Shown here: positions 50,167-61,778 of the stretch, one piece after another | How the letters are laid out: each line of letters starts with the position of its first letter | Numbering within the stretch: position 1 is the stretch's first letter | Assembly: GCA_025403435.1 (NCBI GenBank) | Contig: CM046339.1 | Span: 2,558,212 to 2,622,211, forward strand | From: Artocarpus heterophyllus | Taxonomy: Eukaryota; Streptophyta; Magnoliopsida; Rosales; Moraceae | Length of the DNA: 64,000 nucleotides | Reading direction: 5' to 3' | The notes under the pieces: generated by a model | Databases searched by the model: none | What the model saw: only the letters and a program-made list of their open reading frames with translations | What the model was told of the DNA's origin: nothing | Program-made: the position numbers and the translations under genes

Positions 50167-50829
50167 AACCAAGATAGTTTCTTTGATGTACTTATGTATC
50201 TTCCATCACAAATAGGTGTTGAGATATCATTATAACTCCATGAATAAAACTACTTATTAAGTTAGATAAATCAACAATGTCCAATTAATGGGCTAACAGT
50301 AGGAAAAGATCAGTAAACATATATGTGACATATCAACAGTTACCTCTAGAACTATTCAATGGTAATATCCTGACAAGTATATTGTTTAGATCAAGATCGG
50401 AAACTATATAATGCTTTCCCACCGGCTAGAAGCTTTTTTTGGTATTAAAAACACTTAAAGTTCATGTGTATTTTATTATGTTTGACGGTAGTTTATATGT
50501 ACTCTATTATATTATTGTATCTTGTTTATGATAAGTAGGTAAAATAATGTTAGAATCATAATTAATATATGTAATGAAGTTATCCATTTAAAGTAAGCGA
50601 TATAACTCTTATATCAAATCTAAATTGTATTATTTATGTTATTAATTTAGTTCAAATTAAGTAATATTGATTATTTTACCATTGTGTAAAATGATAATAA
50701 AAATTACAATTTTTTTTTTATGATATCCATTTTTATTTTCTAAATGTCTATGGGTAGCGACAATATTCACTATATTTTTCATAATTCAAAACCTGGACAA
50801 CTTCAATGACAATAACATTTTCGTTTTTG

Positions 50830-52702
50830 CTTGTCGCTGATGTTGGCAGCTATAGTCAATGCCGATATTGATGGGTGACCTTGAACCGTTACCAGCGCTG
50901 GTCATTTGAGTTATTCTTTTGATGACCACAGGTCATCTATTGGAATTGATTGTTGATATCAGCGGGTGATTCCTACTCGTTGTTGTCGCCAGTCACTTGA
51001 GTCACCCAATGGATGACCAAAAGTCGCAAACAGAGATAATCAATAGAGTCTTTCATCAAATGACTATCGATCAACTACTAATACCCTCTAAAATTCTAAA
51101 TGAATGAGAATCGTAATCACATACAAACGCAGAAAAAAAAAAAAAGAAAGTACGAAAAACTACTTTGTAAGTTGAAGGACATTTTTAGTATTAAATTTGG
51201 TATATGGTATGCTTAGTATCAAATTTAACACCAAGTATAATATATAATTAATTTAACATCTAATTGCTATTGATTGATGTGCTTGCTTTTGTTTTTAATA
51301 ATTATAATAGTAAAAATTTATTTTTACAACTTTTAAAGCTTTATAATTATGAAAAATAAATAAATATAATATTTGAGGGCATATTTAGGAGAGGACCGTC
51401 CTTCCAACTTGATGTAGAAAAGTGATAAATAGAACATAACATTTATTTAATATAGCATCAACTTGAAAAAGTGTAACCATGATAAATACAGTTAACCTAA
51501 CATATCGTTACACCTTTTTAACATAAGTATTATGTAGAATAAATAACCTGTTATACTTCTCACTTCTATATGTTACACAAAAGTAGGGTCATAAAAAAAA
51601 AGAAGCATAACAGTTGAAATAGAATTATGCGTTGAATAAATATGTCATTTTACCTTTTTTTGATGTGAACTTTCATCATTCATTGTCCAAGCATGCATAA
51701 AAAGTGCAATAGATGTACCTTGAAAAGTCCATTATCAAAGAGCTTTGCCAACCTATATATGGCACATCGACAATTATTATTAGTACTATTTTTTTTTTCT
51801 TTTCATAATCATGTGAAACCTTTGGAGACTTAAATATGTTGTGTTTTTACATTGTAGGACCGTAAATTTTGTAACTTTTAAACTTTGGTCCTTATTTTAA
51901 GATCTGGACACAACATTCCTAAATTCGTAATCTATTGGGACTGTAGTTTCTTATTTTAAAAATTTAAATACTTAAGTCCTAAATCTTTCTATTCGTTGAC
52001 ACTATTAGTCTCTATTTTTATAATTTAGATGTTCAAGTTTTCAAACTCTTAATTAGTTGACACTGTTAGTCTCATATTCTCTTTATTATTAAATGACATA
52101 AGAGATATCAATATTTCGAGGATTTTTTGTTTCTTAAGTCCTAAAAATGTAATTTTTTTGACAAAAAGGTCCAAAAAAAATTCTCATTTGTTTTTTAAAG
52201 TATAACTTATTTTTTGTCTCAAAATAACGTTTAAATAATGGTCTAATATAAAGTTAATTATGAAAATAATTGACAACGAATTGATGGATTATAAACCCAA
52301 AAAAAATCACAAACATCATTGAGGAAATTGGCCAACGATTTCATCATATTTTAGGTAAGTTGGTTCAAATTAAGGTGATATAACTAAAAAACAGTAACAA
52401 AACAATTACTTCTTGAATTATATATTGTCCGATTATATACTTTTTTTTATCCTCAACTAAAAAAAAATCGTTGAAAAAGAAGCATGTAATTGAACAAAGT
52501 GAAATTGTAGGAAATGCCACACGCTTTATAAAACTATTGATAACAAATGTCAATCATACTTAACGGTGTTGGAAAACCAATCATACTTAATATTGTTGAC
52601 AAATGTCGGATTTCTCCAAAACTTAATATTCTTTGTCAATTTTACCCTTATGTGTGTGTATATATACATATATTTGCTTCTATTTCGTTTTACTTCTACT
52701 AC
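50830..52702. other. Non-coding stretch with degenerate repeats
   Basis: At 50840-51010 a motif around GTCATCTGAGTCACCC recurs in altered form. From about 51840 to 52200 phrases such as 'gttgacactgttagtctctatttt' and 'aatttaaatacttaagtcct' repeat with a loose period near 65 bp. No gene is supported. Confidence 0.4.
52698..52702. repeat. Left TSD of the intact copia element (ACTAC)
   Basis: ACTAC before the left LTR, repeated at 60171-60175 after the right LTR. Confidence 0.9.
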
Positions 52703-52811
52703 TGTTAGAAAAATGGCAATTGGATGAATGAGAAGTTGATGCTCATTGGTGGAGATTAATGGAGGTCATAAACCTCATATTGTAACACCCAAAGGCATGG
52801 ATTAATAGGTG

Positions 52812-52980
52812 ATTATGAGCTTCATAATCATGAAAAATAGAGGGTTACACCCAATGGTTTAATGTGAGATTATGAGCACCATTATCATAATTATGAGCTT
52901 CATAATCATGAAAATGGAGGGTTACAACCAATGGTTTAATGGGAGATTATGAGCACCATTATCATGGGAAATGGAAGGTT
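52812..52980 (+). repeat. U3 tandem repeat
   Basis: Two units of about 77-78 bp: ATTATGAGCTTCATAATCAT begins at 52812 and again at 52890, and GTTACA(C/A)CCAATGGTTTAATG follows in each. Each holds a near-palindrome ATTATGAGCTTCATAAT. Tandem repeats at this place in LTRs often act as enhancers. The right LTR keeps them. Confidence 0.75.
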
Positions 52981-53059
52981 GCAACCAATGTTATTATGCA
53001 CATAAATTCTGAATAATGCCTCATTATAATATGGATTGTAACTTCTATTCTCTTAAGCC

Positions 53060-53067
53060 TATATAAT
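53060..53067 (+). promoter_or_regulatory. TATA box of the intact copia LTR
   Basis: TATATAAT in CCTATATAATGAAC, about 450 bp before the LTR end, which would put transcription start near 53090-53100. The matching copy is at 59711-59718. Confidence 0.65.
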
Positions 53068-53519
53068 GAACTCTCCTCCACATGTTTGATACATACAATT
53101 GCATAGAATTTGCACTCACCAAGTCATAGAGTTTTTCCTTAGTTTTTCAAGTTCTACCAAGTTTTGTTGTAGTCGTTTTTGGTGATAGAAGAAAAACACT
53201 GTTTCAAGTTCGCCGGAAACGGTATCCCATTGTGCTTAAGATTCCGTTGCTAGTCGTTGTATCCTGGGAGACAGACGTCCGTCGTATCCTCGTGCACAAC
53301 CGGAGGGGACGAATCTGTTTTAAGGAAAGCGTGACCTACACGTGCCTCGACTATTTCTGTTCAATTTCCATATTGCATTGCTTCCATTGAAGGTTTTGTT
53401 GTATTTGTTTTCTTTAATTTCAATTTCTAATTTTTTTTTCAATTGTAACCTGTTCATTTTATCCATGCAATATATTGTTTGCAATTCTTGGTAATAGTAC
53501 ATACAATATTGTGCTAACA

Positions 53520-53540
53520 ATCTTAAAACAGAATCGCTTT
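53520..53540 (+). other. Primer-binding position, non-canonical
   Basis: The sequence after the LTR is ATCTTAAAACAGAATCGC. It lacks the initial TGG that pairs with the CCA end of any tRNA, unlike E1 and E2. Bases 53522-53536 are complementary at 14 of 15 positions to 53310-53324 inside R-U5 of the same LTR. Confidence 0.6.
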
Positions 53541-54736
53541 TGAAGATGGACAGGTTACTAGAACGGAGAAATAAATCTTATTATTTCCTTCTGGAATTTT
53601 CGTTTTACTATAGATTTTTGTTTGCTTGTATATTTGATTATGACCATTTGTTAAGTTTCAACTTCTATAAATTTGGTTGGCTTCTGATATTGGTTTTTGT
53701 TATTGTTATAAACGTTTGATTTTTTTGAATATTTGAATTGATCATTCAGGTTGCTTTTTATTGATCTGTTCGTGAACTTTTGTTCTTGTTTTATGCGTGT
53801 GTATATGTGTATATATATATATATATTAATTAGTTAACGTTTTGTGCATAATCTGTAAAAGTTTTGTTTCGTTCCTGTATGTTTACATTTTAAATATAAA
53901 AAGGAACTGTTCGTGTAATAGTTATAACAAAAGAATTGCTATACATACATTTTACGTTTCCATGGTGATTATAGACATTGAGTTTTGAGTATGGAAAAGT
54001 CTTTTATACTATTTCGTTCAAGTATTAATTTGGTTCGATTTCTTTATTTCATTTAATTGTAATTTTGATTATGTGCTGTCAATCAAAATGTTATATAACT
54101 TTAACATTAGTGATATAATTGCTTTTCGCATTAGTATACATTTTGGCATTTAACTATTACGGTTCTATTTGCCTGTGATCATTTAGTGTCAAGTTTGTAA
54201 ACTTTTGGTATTATTGCTTCTATTTGTGCTGCCTGCTTGGCTGTTTTTTTTTTTATAAACACATGGTGTTATAAGTATGTACAGTTTTATATATTGATTT
54301 GAATAACATTTGTTTCCTATTGGAATCAGTTACTTCCTCATAATTGTTGGAGGTTTGCATTTTTATTATAAGTTACTGCTAAGTTTTTTTTTTGTTTCGT
54401 CTTTTATTATATATATTAGGTTCATATATATAAAAGATTAAAAACAGTTTTGGTTTTATTTATTGTTTCTTTCAAATTGTCTAAAACGTTTATGTTTTAA
54501 ATCAATGTTTATGTTTTACAAAACATTTACAGTATTTGTTCTGTTAAGTTGTGATGATTATTATATATGTATAGTTATATTACAGTTTCTATAAACAGTT
54601 TTATATAATTTGTTTTGTTTTGATTTGTTGTTAATAACAGATTGTTTAACATTTTATTGTTATCAATCTGTTTCTTTAATTTCAAAGGAAACTAATTTTG
54701 GTGTCATTTTTCAGTTGATTGAAGTTCATTGAAGAA
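53541..54736 (+). other. T-rich leader of the intact copia element
   Basis: About 1.2 kb, strongly T-rich with no coding frame. It ends with TTTTTCAG at 54706-54713, a good splice-acceptor context 23 bp before the gag ATG. An intron in the leader is possible but no clear donor is seen; CAG/GTTACT near 53552-53560 is weak. Confidence 0.45.
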
Positions 54737-57700
54737 ATGGGTGATAACATGAATGTTGTTCCAACTGAGAATGTTCCAACTGGGAGCACTTCTGAGACAC
54801 CGATGCCATCTCCTAGGGTCCATGCTTCAACCTCGACACAACCTTTGTCGGTTACGGTTCCTGTGAACCACAATGAAAAACCTGAAAAATTTAATGGACT
54901 GAACTTTAAAACTTGGCAACAAAAAATGTTGTTCTATTTGACAACACTGAATCTTGCGAGATTCTTGAAAGAGGATCCTCCTACTGTTAGAGAGGATGAA
55001 ACAGATACTCAGACCTTGCTTGCTGTTGAAGCATGGAAGCATTCTGACTTCTTGTGCAAGAATTATATTCTGAATGGCTTGACTGATGCACTTTATAATG
55101 TGTACAGTCCGAAAAAAATGGCCAAAGAAGTATGGGAGTCTTTGGACCATAAATACAAAATAGAAGATGCTGGTGCTAAGAAGTTCATAGTTAGACGGTT
55201 CATGAACTACAGAATGGTGGATTCTAAGACTATAATTAGTCAAGTACAAGAACTGCAATTACTCATTCATGAAATTCATGCTGAAGGAATGGTAATTAGT
55301 GAGTCTTTCCAGGTAGCTGCAATCATAGAGATGCTACCCCCTGCGTGGAATGACTTCAAGAACTATCTGAAGCACAAGCGTAAAGAGATGAGCGTTGAAG
55401 ATCTTATTGTTCGACTTCGCATTGAGGAAGACAATAGAATATCTGAGAAAAAGCTTTTTAACAAGTCTGTTGCCAAAGCAAATGTGGTGGAGCATGATAA
55501 AAGCTCCAAGAACAAAAAAACCAAGTCGGGGTTCAAGCTGGGGCCTAAGGGTGGAATTTCAAAGAAGCAGAAATTCCAAGGAAAATGTTTCAACTGTGAC
55601 AAGGTGGGTCACAAGTCGGCAGATTGTAGGCTGCCAAAGAGAAACAAGAAGAAAGAGGCTAATGTGGTGGACACCATCACACAAGAAGTGTCAGACATCA
55701 GTCTCTCTGCCGTGGTCTCTGAAGTCAACATGGTGGACTCCAACCCAAAGGAGTGGTGGCTAGACACTGGGGCCACACGCCATGTCTGCTGTGATAGAGC
55801 TGCTTTTGTTGAACTCGTACTGTTAGAAGTTGGGGAGAAGCTATATATGGGCAACTCTGCCACATCTGAGATCAAGGGCCAAGGGATGGTGGTTCTAAAA
55901 ATGACATCAGGCAAGGAAGTCAAGCTGCAAAATGTGTTGTATGTGCCTGATATTCGAAAGAATCTTATTTCTGGAACTCTGCTGAGTTCACATGGCTTCA
56001 AGATGGTTTTTGAAGCTGATAAAATGGTTTTGTCTAAACATGGAATGTATGTGGGAAAGGGTTATGTGAAAGATGGGATGTGGAAAATGAATGTAATGGC
56101 TGTTAAGCCCAATTCCATCAATATAATTAAAAAGTCTTCCACTTATATGCTTGAGTCTTCTAATTTATGGCATGGTAGACTAGGTCATGTTAATTATAAT
56201 ACTTTACGTAGATTAATTAACTTGAATCACATACCCACATTTAATATTGATCCCAAACACAAATGTGAAATATGTGTAGAGGCAAAACTAACGAGATCTT
56301 CATACCAAATGATTGATAGAAATACTGAGCCACTTGATTTGATACATAGCGATGTTTGTGATTTAAAATTTATTCAAACTAGAGGTGGGAATAAATATTT
56401 TGTTACATTCATAGATGATAGCACAAAATATTGCTATGTATATTTGCTTAAAAGCAAAGATGAAGTTATAAAGAAGTTTGCTCTCTATAAGCAAGAAGTT
56501 GAAAACCAACTTAATAAGAAAATTAAGATGGTAAGAAGTGACCGTGGTGGTGAATATGTAGAACCATTTAGTGAATTTTGCGCACAACATGGTATTATCC
56601 ACGAGGTTACGCCACCCTATTCACCTCAGTCAAATGGTGTGGCTGAATGCAAAAATCGTACCTTAAAGGATATGATGAATGCGATGCTGATAAGTTCTGG
56701 ATTGCCACAGAACATGTGGGGAGAAGCCATTTTATCGGCTAATTACCTTTTAAATAAGGTACCCCGGAAGAAAGAAGACAAGACCCCTTATGAATTGTGG
56801 AAAGCTAGAAAGCCTTCTTACAAATACTTGAGAGTATGGGGGTGTCTTGCAAAGGTAATGGTACCTATACCAAAGAAGATGAGAATAGGTCCAAAAACAG
56901 TTGATTGCATCTTCATTGGTTATGCCCACAACAGTAGTGCTTATCGGTTCCTCGTGTATGAATCTAAAAACCCTGAGATTCACAAGAACACGATAATGGA
57001 ATCTAGGAATGCATCATTTTTTGAACATGTATTTCCTTGCAAATCCAAAGAGGATGGTCCAAGTTCATCTAAACGAACGTTTAAGATTATTGAAGATAAT
57101 AGTCAGGATCATCAAGAAGTTGAAACCGAATATGAAGAGGAAGAGCCTAGACGAAGCAAAAGAGCAAGGATAGAAAAATCATTTGGACCTGACTTTCTGA
57201 CCTACATGCTAGAGGCTGAACCTCAAACTTTCAAAGAAGCTGTAAGCTCATCTGAGGGTCCTTTATGGAAAGAAGCCATAAAGAGTGAAATTGATTCCAT
57301 CATGCAGAATCATACTTGGGAATTAGTGGAGCTTCCTCCAGGAAGTAAACCGCTAGGTTCTAAGTGGATTTTCAAACGCAAAATGAAAGCTGATGGAACA
57401 ATTGACAAGTATAAGGCTAGACTTGTTATAAAAGGTTATAGACAAAAAGAAGGCCTTGATTACTTTGATACTTATTCTCCTGTAACGAGAATAACCTCCA
57501 TAAGAATGATTATAGCGATAGCCGCTTTGCGGAATCTTGAAGTACATCAAATGGATGTAAAGACTGCTTTTCTTAATGGAGACCTTGAAGAGGAAATTTA
57601 TATGGAACAACCAGAAGGTTGTATTGCTCCAGGACAAGAAAAGAAAGTCTGCAAATTGGTGAAGTCTTTGTATGGGCTTAAACAAGCACCAAAGCAATGG

Positions 57701-58762
57701 CATGAGAAATTTGACAATGTTATGATGTCAAATGGCTTCAAAATTAATGAGTGTGACAAGTGTGTTTATGTCAAAAGAACAGACAATGGATATGTTATTC
57801 TTTGTCTGTATGTAGATGACATGCTAATCGTCGGTAGCAATGATCGGATGATCAAATCTACTAAAGATATATTGAACTCTAGGTTTGACATGAAAGACAT
57901 GGGACCTGCCGATGTGATTTTAGGAATCAAAATCAAAAGGTCGCCTGATGGACTCATCTTGAGCCAGTCACACTTTGTGGATAAGATACTTGACAAATTT
58001 AGTAAAAATGACACTGGTGTGGCCAGAACATCAATTGATACTAGTCAACATCTGTCCAAAAATAGAGGAGAAAGTATATCCCAGGTGGAATATGCTAGAG
58101 CGATAGGCAGTTTAATGTACTTAATGAATTGTACAAGACCAGATATTGCCTATGCTGTAAGTAGTCTAAGTAGATTCATGAGTAATCCAGGAGATGATCA
58201 CTGGAAAGCGATTGTTAGAGTACTCAGATACTTACGGTATACTCGTAATTATGGGCTACATTATACAAGAGATCCTGCTGTTCTTGAAGGGTATTCTGAC
58301 GCGAGTTGGATATCTGATATACAGGATTCTAAAGCTACAAGTGGATATGTATTCACTTTGGGAGGTGCAGCAGTTTCATGGAAGTCTTCAAAGCAGACGG
58401 TAATAACCAGATCTACTATGGAATCTGAATTTGTAGCTTTGGATAAAAGCGGTGAAGAAGCTGAATGGCTAAGGAATTTCTTGGAGGATATCCCTGAATG
58501 GCCTAAACCTATGCCTGCAATATGCATACATTGTGATAATCAATCTGCTATTGGCAGGGCACAGAATGTGATGTACAATGGTAAGTCGAGGCATATACGT
58601 CGTCGACATAATACCGTTAGACAACTAATCTCAACTGGAGTCATGACAATAGACTATGTAAGGTCTAAAGAAAATATTGCAGATCCGTTAACCAAAGGAC
58701 TGAATAGAGATCAAGTTGAGAAAACTTCAAGAGGAATGGGACTTAAGCCCATAAAAGAATAG
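54737..58762 (+). CDS. gag-pol: Copia Gag-Pol polyprotein, intact
   Basis: 1341 residues from the ATG at 54737 ([14 protein letters not shown]). An open frame starts six codons earlier at TTG, which I did not use. Gag: [17 protein letters not shown] near residue 50, zinc knuckle [14 protein letters not shown] at 284-297. Protease: [12 protein letters not shown], catalytic Asp 343. Integrase: zinc region H479, H484, C510, C513; catalytic D560, D602, E637 (D-35-E; the usual ERKNRTL is ECKNRTL). RT: YVDD at 1025-1028. RNase H: D1188, E1231, D1267. The order PR-INT-RT-RH is that of Ty1/copia. The protein would be cleaved by its own protease in cytoplasmic particles, copy the RNA to DNA and integrate it. 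All catalytic residues I can check are present and no stop or frameshift interrupts it. The length is typical for a plant copia polyprotein. Confidence 0.96.
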   Translation: MGDNMNVVPTENVPTGSTSETPMPSPRVHASTSTQPLSVTVPVNHNEKPEKFNGLNFKTWQQKMLFYLTTLNLARFLKEDPPTVREDETDTQTLLAVEAWKHSDFLCKNYILNGLTDALYNVYSPKKMAKEVWESLDHKYKIEDAGAKKFIVRRFMNYRMVDSKTIISQVQELQLLIHEIHAEGMVISESFQVAAIIEMLPPAWNDFKNYLKHKRKEMSVEDLIVRLRIEEDNRISEKKLFNKSVAKANVVEHDKSSKNKKTKSGFKLGPKGGISKKQKFQGKCFNCDKVGHKSADCRLPKRNKKKEANVVDTITQEVSDISLSAVVSEVNMVDSNPKEWWLDTGATRHVCCDRAAFVELVLLEVGEKLYMGNSATSEIKGQGMVVLKMTSGKEVKLQNVLYVPDIRKNLISGTLLSSHGFKMVFEADKMVLSKHGMYVGKGYVKDGMWKMNVMAVKPNSINIIKKSSTYMLESSNLWHGRLGHVNYNTLRRLINLNHIPTFNIDPKHKCEICVEAKLTRSSYQMIDRNTEPLDLIHSDVCDLKFIQTRGGNKYFVTFIDDSTKYCYVYLLKSKDEVIKKFALYKQEVENQLNKKIKMVRSDRGGEYVEPFSEFCAQHGIIHEVTPPYSPQSNGVAECKNRTLKDMMNAMLISSGLPQNMWGEAILSANYLLNKVPRKKEDKTPYELWKARKPSYKYLRVWGCLAKVMVPIPKKMRIGPKTVDCIFIGYAHNSSAYRFLVYESKNPEIHKNTIMESRNASFFEHVFPCKSKEDGPSSSKRTFKIIEDNSQDHQEVETEYEEEEPRRSKRARIEKSFGPDFLTYMLEAEPQTFKEAVSSSEGPLWKEAIKSEIDSIMQNHTWELVELPPGSKPLGSKWIFKRKMKADGTIDKYKARLVIKGYRQKEGLDYFDTYSPVTRITSIRMIIAIAALRNLEVHQMDVKTAFLNGDLEEEIYMEQPEGCIAPGQEKKVCKLVKSLYGLKQAPKQWHEKFDNVMMSNGFKINECDKCVYVKRTDNGYVILCLYVDDMLIVGSNDRMIKSTKDILNSRFDMKDMGPADVILGIKIKRSPDGLILSQSHFVDKILDKFSKNDTGVARTSIDTSQHLSKNRGESISQVEYARAIGSLMYLMNCTRPDIAYAVSSLSRFMSNPGDDHWKAIVRVLRYLRYTRNYGLHYTRDPAVLEGYSDASWISDIQDSKATSGYVFTLGGAAVSWKSSKQTVITRSTMESEFVALDKSGEEAEWLRNFLEDIPEWPKPMPAICIHCDNQSAIGRAQNVMYNGKSRHIRRRHNTVRQLISTGVMTIDYVRSKENIADPLTKGLNRDQVEKTSRGMGLKPIKE

Positions 58763-59353
58763 GTCGAAACAGTGGAAACCCAACCTTGTTGACTGGAGAT
58801 CCCAAGATCTAGGTTCAATGGGATAACTAAATTGAATAGACTGAGTAAGATCACTGTGGGGGTTACCCCAACCCATTCCTATAATAAAAACAGTGATGCC
58901 CGTAGGGAAAGGTTAAGCAGTTTGCTTTTAATGATTCTTATGCGTCGAATACATTGAGAATTCGAGCGGAGTAATACGGGTTACTCTTAAGTAAGAAATC
59001 ACCTATGTGAGAGAGAAGTGGGGCCGCTTCAAAGGAGAATTGCTAGGGCTCAATTCTTTAGAAACTCTTGCAGAACCAGAGAGATGTTCATGGCCAAAAT
59101 GAACATAACCATGAGAATTGAAACTGTGTCAGGAAAATATCTGTGTTAGGTATGTTATCGTTTACACAAATGGCAGAATAGTTCAAGGACATCGCGTCTA
59201 CTAGTCAGCCAGTAAAATAAACATACTTTCACAAGGGAAGGTTCAAGGGTTAACGCCTACCTATCCTATGCAGATATTAACCGTAGAACTCTATCATCGT
59301 GTAGTGTCTTTGTTTTTCCTCTGTAGTTTGTCAATTTCATTCATGTGGGGGAT
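58763..59353 (+). other. 3' untranslated region of the intact copia element
   Basis: About 590 bp without a coding frame between the Gag-Pol stop and the right LTR, ending in a polypurine tract (GTGGGGGA, 59345-59352). This is long for a copia element; E1 has only 14 bp here. Confidence 0.7.
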
Positions 59354-60170
59354 TGTTAGAAAAATGGCAATTGGATGAATGAGAAATTGATGCTCATTGG
59401 TGGAGATTAATGGAGGTCATAAACCTCATATTGTAACACCCAAAGGCATGGATTAATAGGTGATTATGAGCTTCATAATCATGAAAAATAGAGGGTTACA
59501 CCCAATGGTTTAATGTGAGATTATGAGCACCATTATCATAATTATGAGCTTCATAATCATGAAAATGGAGGGTTACAACCAATGGTTTAATGGGAGATCA
59601 TGAGCACCATTATCATGGGAAATGGAAGGTTGCAACCAATGTTATTATGCACATAAATTCTGAATAATGCCTCATTATAATATGGATTGTAACTTCTATT
59701 CTCTTAAGCCTATATAATGAACTCTCCTCCACATGTTTGATACATACAATTGCATAGAATTTGCACTCACCAAGTCATAGAGTTTTTCCTTAGTTTTTCA
59801 AGTTCTACCAAGTTTTGTTGTAGTCGTTTTTGGTGATAGAAGAAAAACACTGTTTCAAGTTCGCCGGAAACGGTATCCCATTGTGCTTAAGATTCCGTTG
59901 CTAGTCGTTGTATCCTGGGAGACAGACGTCCGTCGTATCCTAGTGCACAACCGGAGGGGACAAATCTGTTTTAAGGAAAGCGTGACCTACACGTGCCTCG
60001 ACTATTTCTGTTCAATTTCCATATTGCATTGCTTCCATTGAAGGTTTTGTTGTATTTATTTTCTTTAATTTCAATTTCTAATTTTTTTTTCAATTGTAAC
60101 CTGTTCATTTTATCCATGCAATATATTGTTTGCAATTCTTGGTAATAGTACATACAATATTGTGCTAACA
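59354..60170 (+). repeat. Right LTR of the intact copia element
   Basis: 817 bp, the same length as the left LTR, with single-base differences seen for example near 59387, 59598, 59941, 59968 and 60058. TSD ACTAC follows at 60171-60175. Confidence 0.95.
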
Positions 60171-60175
60171 ACTAC

Positions 60176-60177
<2 letters not shown>

Positions 60178-60207
<30 letters not shown>

Positions 60208-60218
60208 CTTCTTCTTCT
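60178..60218 (+). repeat. (CTT)n microsatellite
   Basis: About thirteen uninterrupted CTT units directly beside the copia TSD. Confidence 0.9.
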
Positions 60219-60308
60219 CCCTATCTCTCTGTCCTATGACTCTTACTGTCTCTCTCTTTCTTTCTTCTCTTAGTCTCTCTATATTCTTTCTTTTCCCTAT
60301 CTCTCTGT
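60219..60308 (+). repeat. Pyrimidine-rich tandem duplication, 76-bp period
   Basis: CCCTATCTCTCTGT begins at 60219 and again at 60295. The second unit is interrupted by hAT copy 2 and continues at 61771 (CCCATGACTCTTACT against CCTATGACTCTTACT at 60233). The duplication is therefore older than the hAT insertion. Confidence 0.7.
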
Positions 60309-60314
60309 TTTCAT

Positions 60315-61770
60315 CAAGGATGAAAATGTCAATGTCTCTGAGATTGTCAAGGTTTTGATTTACGGATAATGTTGTATATATTGTTGATGTCAACGGATAT
60401 TTAGGAAAAAAATTGATATCATAAGAAACAACTTGTAATTTTTTCTTACAACTCTATACAATGCTAAAATAATCAATATTACTTAATTTGAACTAAGCTA
60501 ATAACATAACTAATACAAATTGATCTAATATGAGATTTATATTGTTTACTATAATACCATTACATATATTGATTATGTTTTTAATATTATTTTACAAACT
60601 CATTATAAACAATAATCTAATTGAGTACATAAAAACTAGCAATAAACATAATAAAGTACACACAAACTTTAGATGTTTTTAATACCAAAAGTAGTTTATA
60701 GCCAGTTAGAAAGTATTATGTAGGTTCTGATCTTAATCTAAACAATACTTCTGCCAGGATATTACTTATGAATAGTTCTGGATGTGTCACATGTATGTTT
60801 CTTGATCTCTTTTTATTATTAATCTATAAATTAAATATTATTGATTTATCTAACTTGATAAGTAGTCTTCATGGAGTTGTAATGATATTTCAACACTAAT
60901 GGATGATGAAGGATACACAAGTATATCAAAGAAACTATCTTGATTTTGTACATCTAAACTTATCCTTATTTGAAAACTATAAAGAAAATTATAGCTATAA
61001 GAATTTTTGTTAATTCCGAAGCTTAAAGAGTCAAAACATAAGGCAACAGAATCCTCATCAGTTTGACTTATTTGAGTTGTACCACATCTTCTTACTGTTT
61101 TATAATTGCCCTAATACCCTCAGCCACTACTCATGATCTTGATCTTGAATAGCATGCATAAATTTTTTCGCTACAATGAATGGACTCAAGGGTATTTGAT
61201 TAGACATTATACTTCTTTTTCTTTTATAGTTTCCATCATCATTATCATCACTACCCTATCACTATCATCATCATCAGTGTTGTCGGAATTATAACAAAAT
61301 TTATATGCTCCATGAAGAACAATAATTGGAACTAGTAGACAAAAAGAGTACAAATATAGTATATACATCTACATGTAACAAGACATAGGGCTTTGTAGAA
61401 GAGTCATGAACTATTCATTTTAAAAGTAAAAATTATTTAATAAGTCTTAATAAATACTTTTTTATTGTCTTTAAGATCAAAATATTAGTCACATTATATT
61501 GAAAAAAATAAAAAAAAAAAAGGTATTACAAAATAGATTTTTGTGCAAAAAAGAAATTTTTTTTTCAGTTTTTTTGGATATTTTGTAGATATTTTTGCAA
61601 ATATCCTGGATTTCCACATATATTCATCAATATTATGGATATTTGTGGACATTGTGGATATTTTACAAACAACTTGAAAGAAAAATCCTCCCCTCATATC
61701 TATGTCGAGATTTCAAAATATGGATATTGTTGTAAAAATATCGACAATATCGTGGATATTTTCATCCTTG
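60315..61770 (-). mobile_element. Deleted hAT-like element, copy 2
   Basis: Ends CAAGGATGAAAAT (60315) and inverted CAAGGATGAAAAT (61770) match over 13 bp. Flanks GTTTTCAT (60307-60314) and GTTCCCAT (61771-61778) are a plausible 8-bp TSD with two changes. 1456 bp, collinear and inverted to copy 1 without its solo LTR. It contains the damaged counterpart of the possible transposase tail at about 61290-60900 on the minus strand. Non-autonomous. Confidence 0.75.
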
Positions 61771-61778
61771 GTTCCCAT

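Larger units (their letters stand above)
47523..50829 (+). mobile_element. Deleted hAT-like element, copy 1
   Basis: The left terminus CAAGAATGAAAAT and right terminus (inverted CAAAAACGAAAAT) form a short imperfect inverted repeat. The whole sequence is collinear, inverted, with 60315-61770: 47523-47788 with 61770-61500, and 49610-50829 with about 61480-60315. The extra 1.8 kb in this copy is a solo LTR. CAAGG-type ends, the 8-bp TSD of copy 2 and a possible transposase tail support the hAT superfamily. The TSD of this copy is not clear. Confidence 0.7.
52703..53519 (+). repeat. Left LTR of the intact copia element
   Basis: TGTTAGAAAAATGG to GTGCTAACA. U3 carries a tandem repeat (52812-52980) and a TATA box at 53060. 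The segment 53310-53324 is complementary to the primer-site position (see findings). The minus frame at 53320-53520 is accidental and recurs in the right LTR. Confidence 0.95.
52703..60170 (+). mobile_element. Intact young copia retrotransposon
   Basis: 7468 bp: 817-bp LTRs, leader, one uninterrupted Gag-Pol frame, 590-bp 3' region, polypurine tract and perfect TSD ACTAC. I count about five differences between the two LTRs, roughly 0.6%, which suggests an insertion within the last few hundred thousand years under usual plant rates. All parts needed for autonomous transposition are present except a recognisable tRNA primer site. It is the only plausible active element in the window and the only intact large coding region. 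Confidence 0.95.

Noticed and set aside
53320..53520. Identical 66-residue minus ORFs in both LTRs of the intact copia
   Set aside because: Identity follows from the LTRs being duplicates; antisense, no domain.
60178..60218. Possible CRISPR-like or regulatory array
   Set aside because: It is a plain (CTT)n microsatellite in a eukaryotic repeat context; no spacers.
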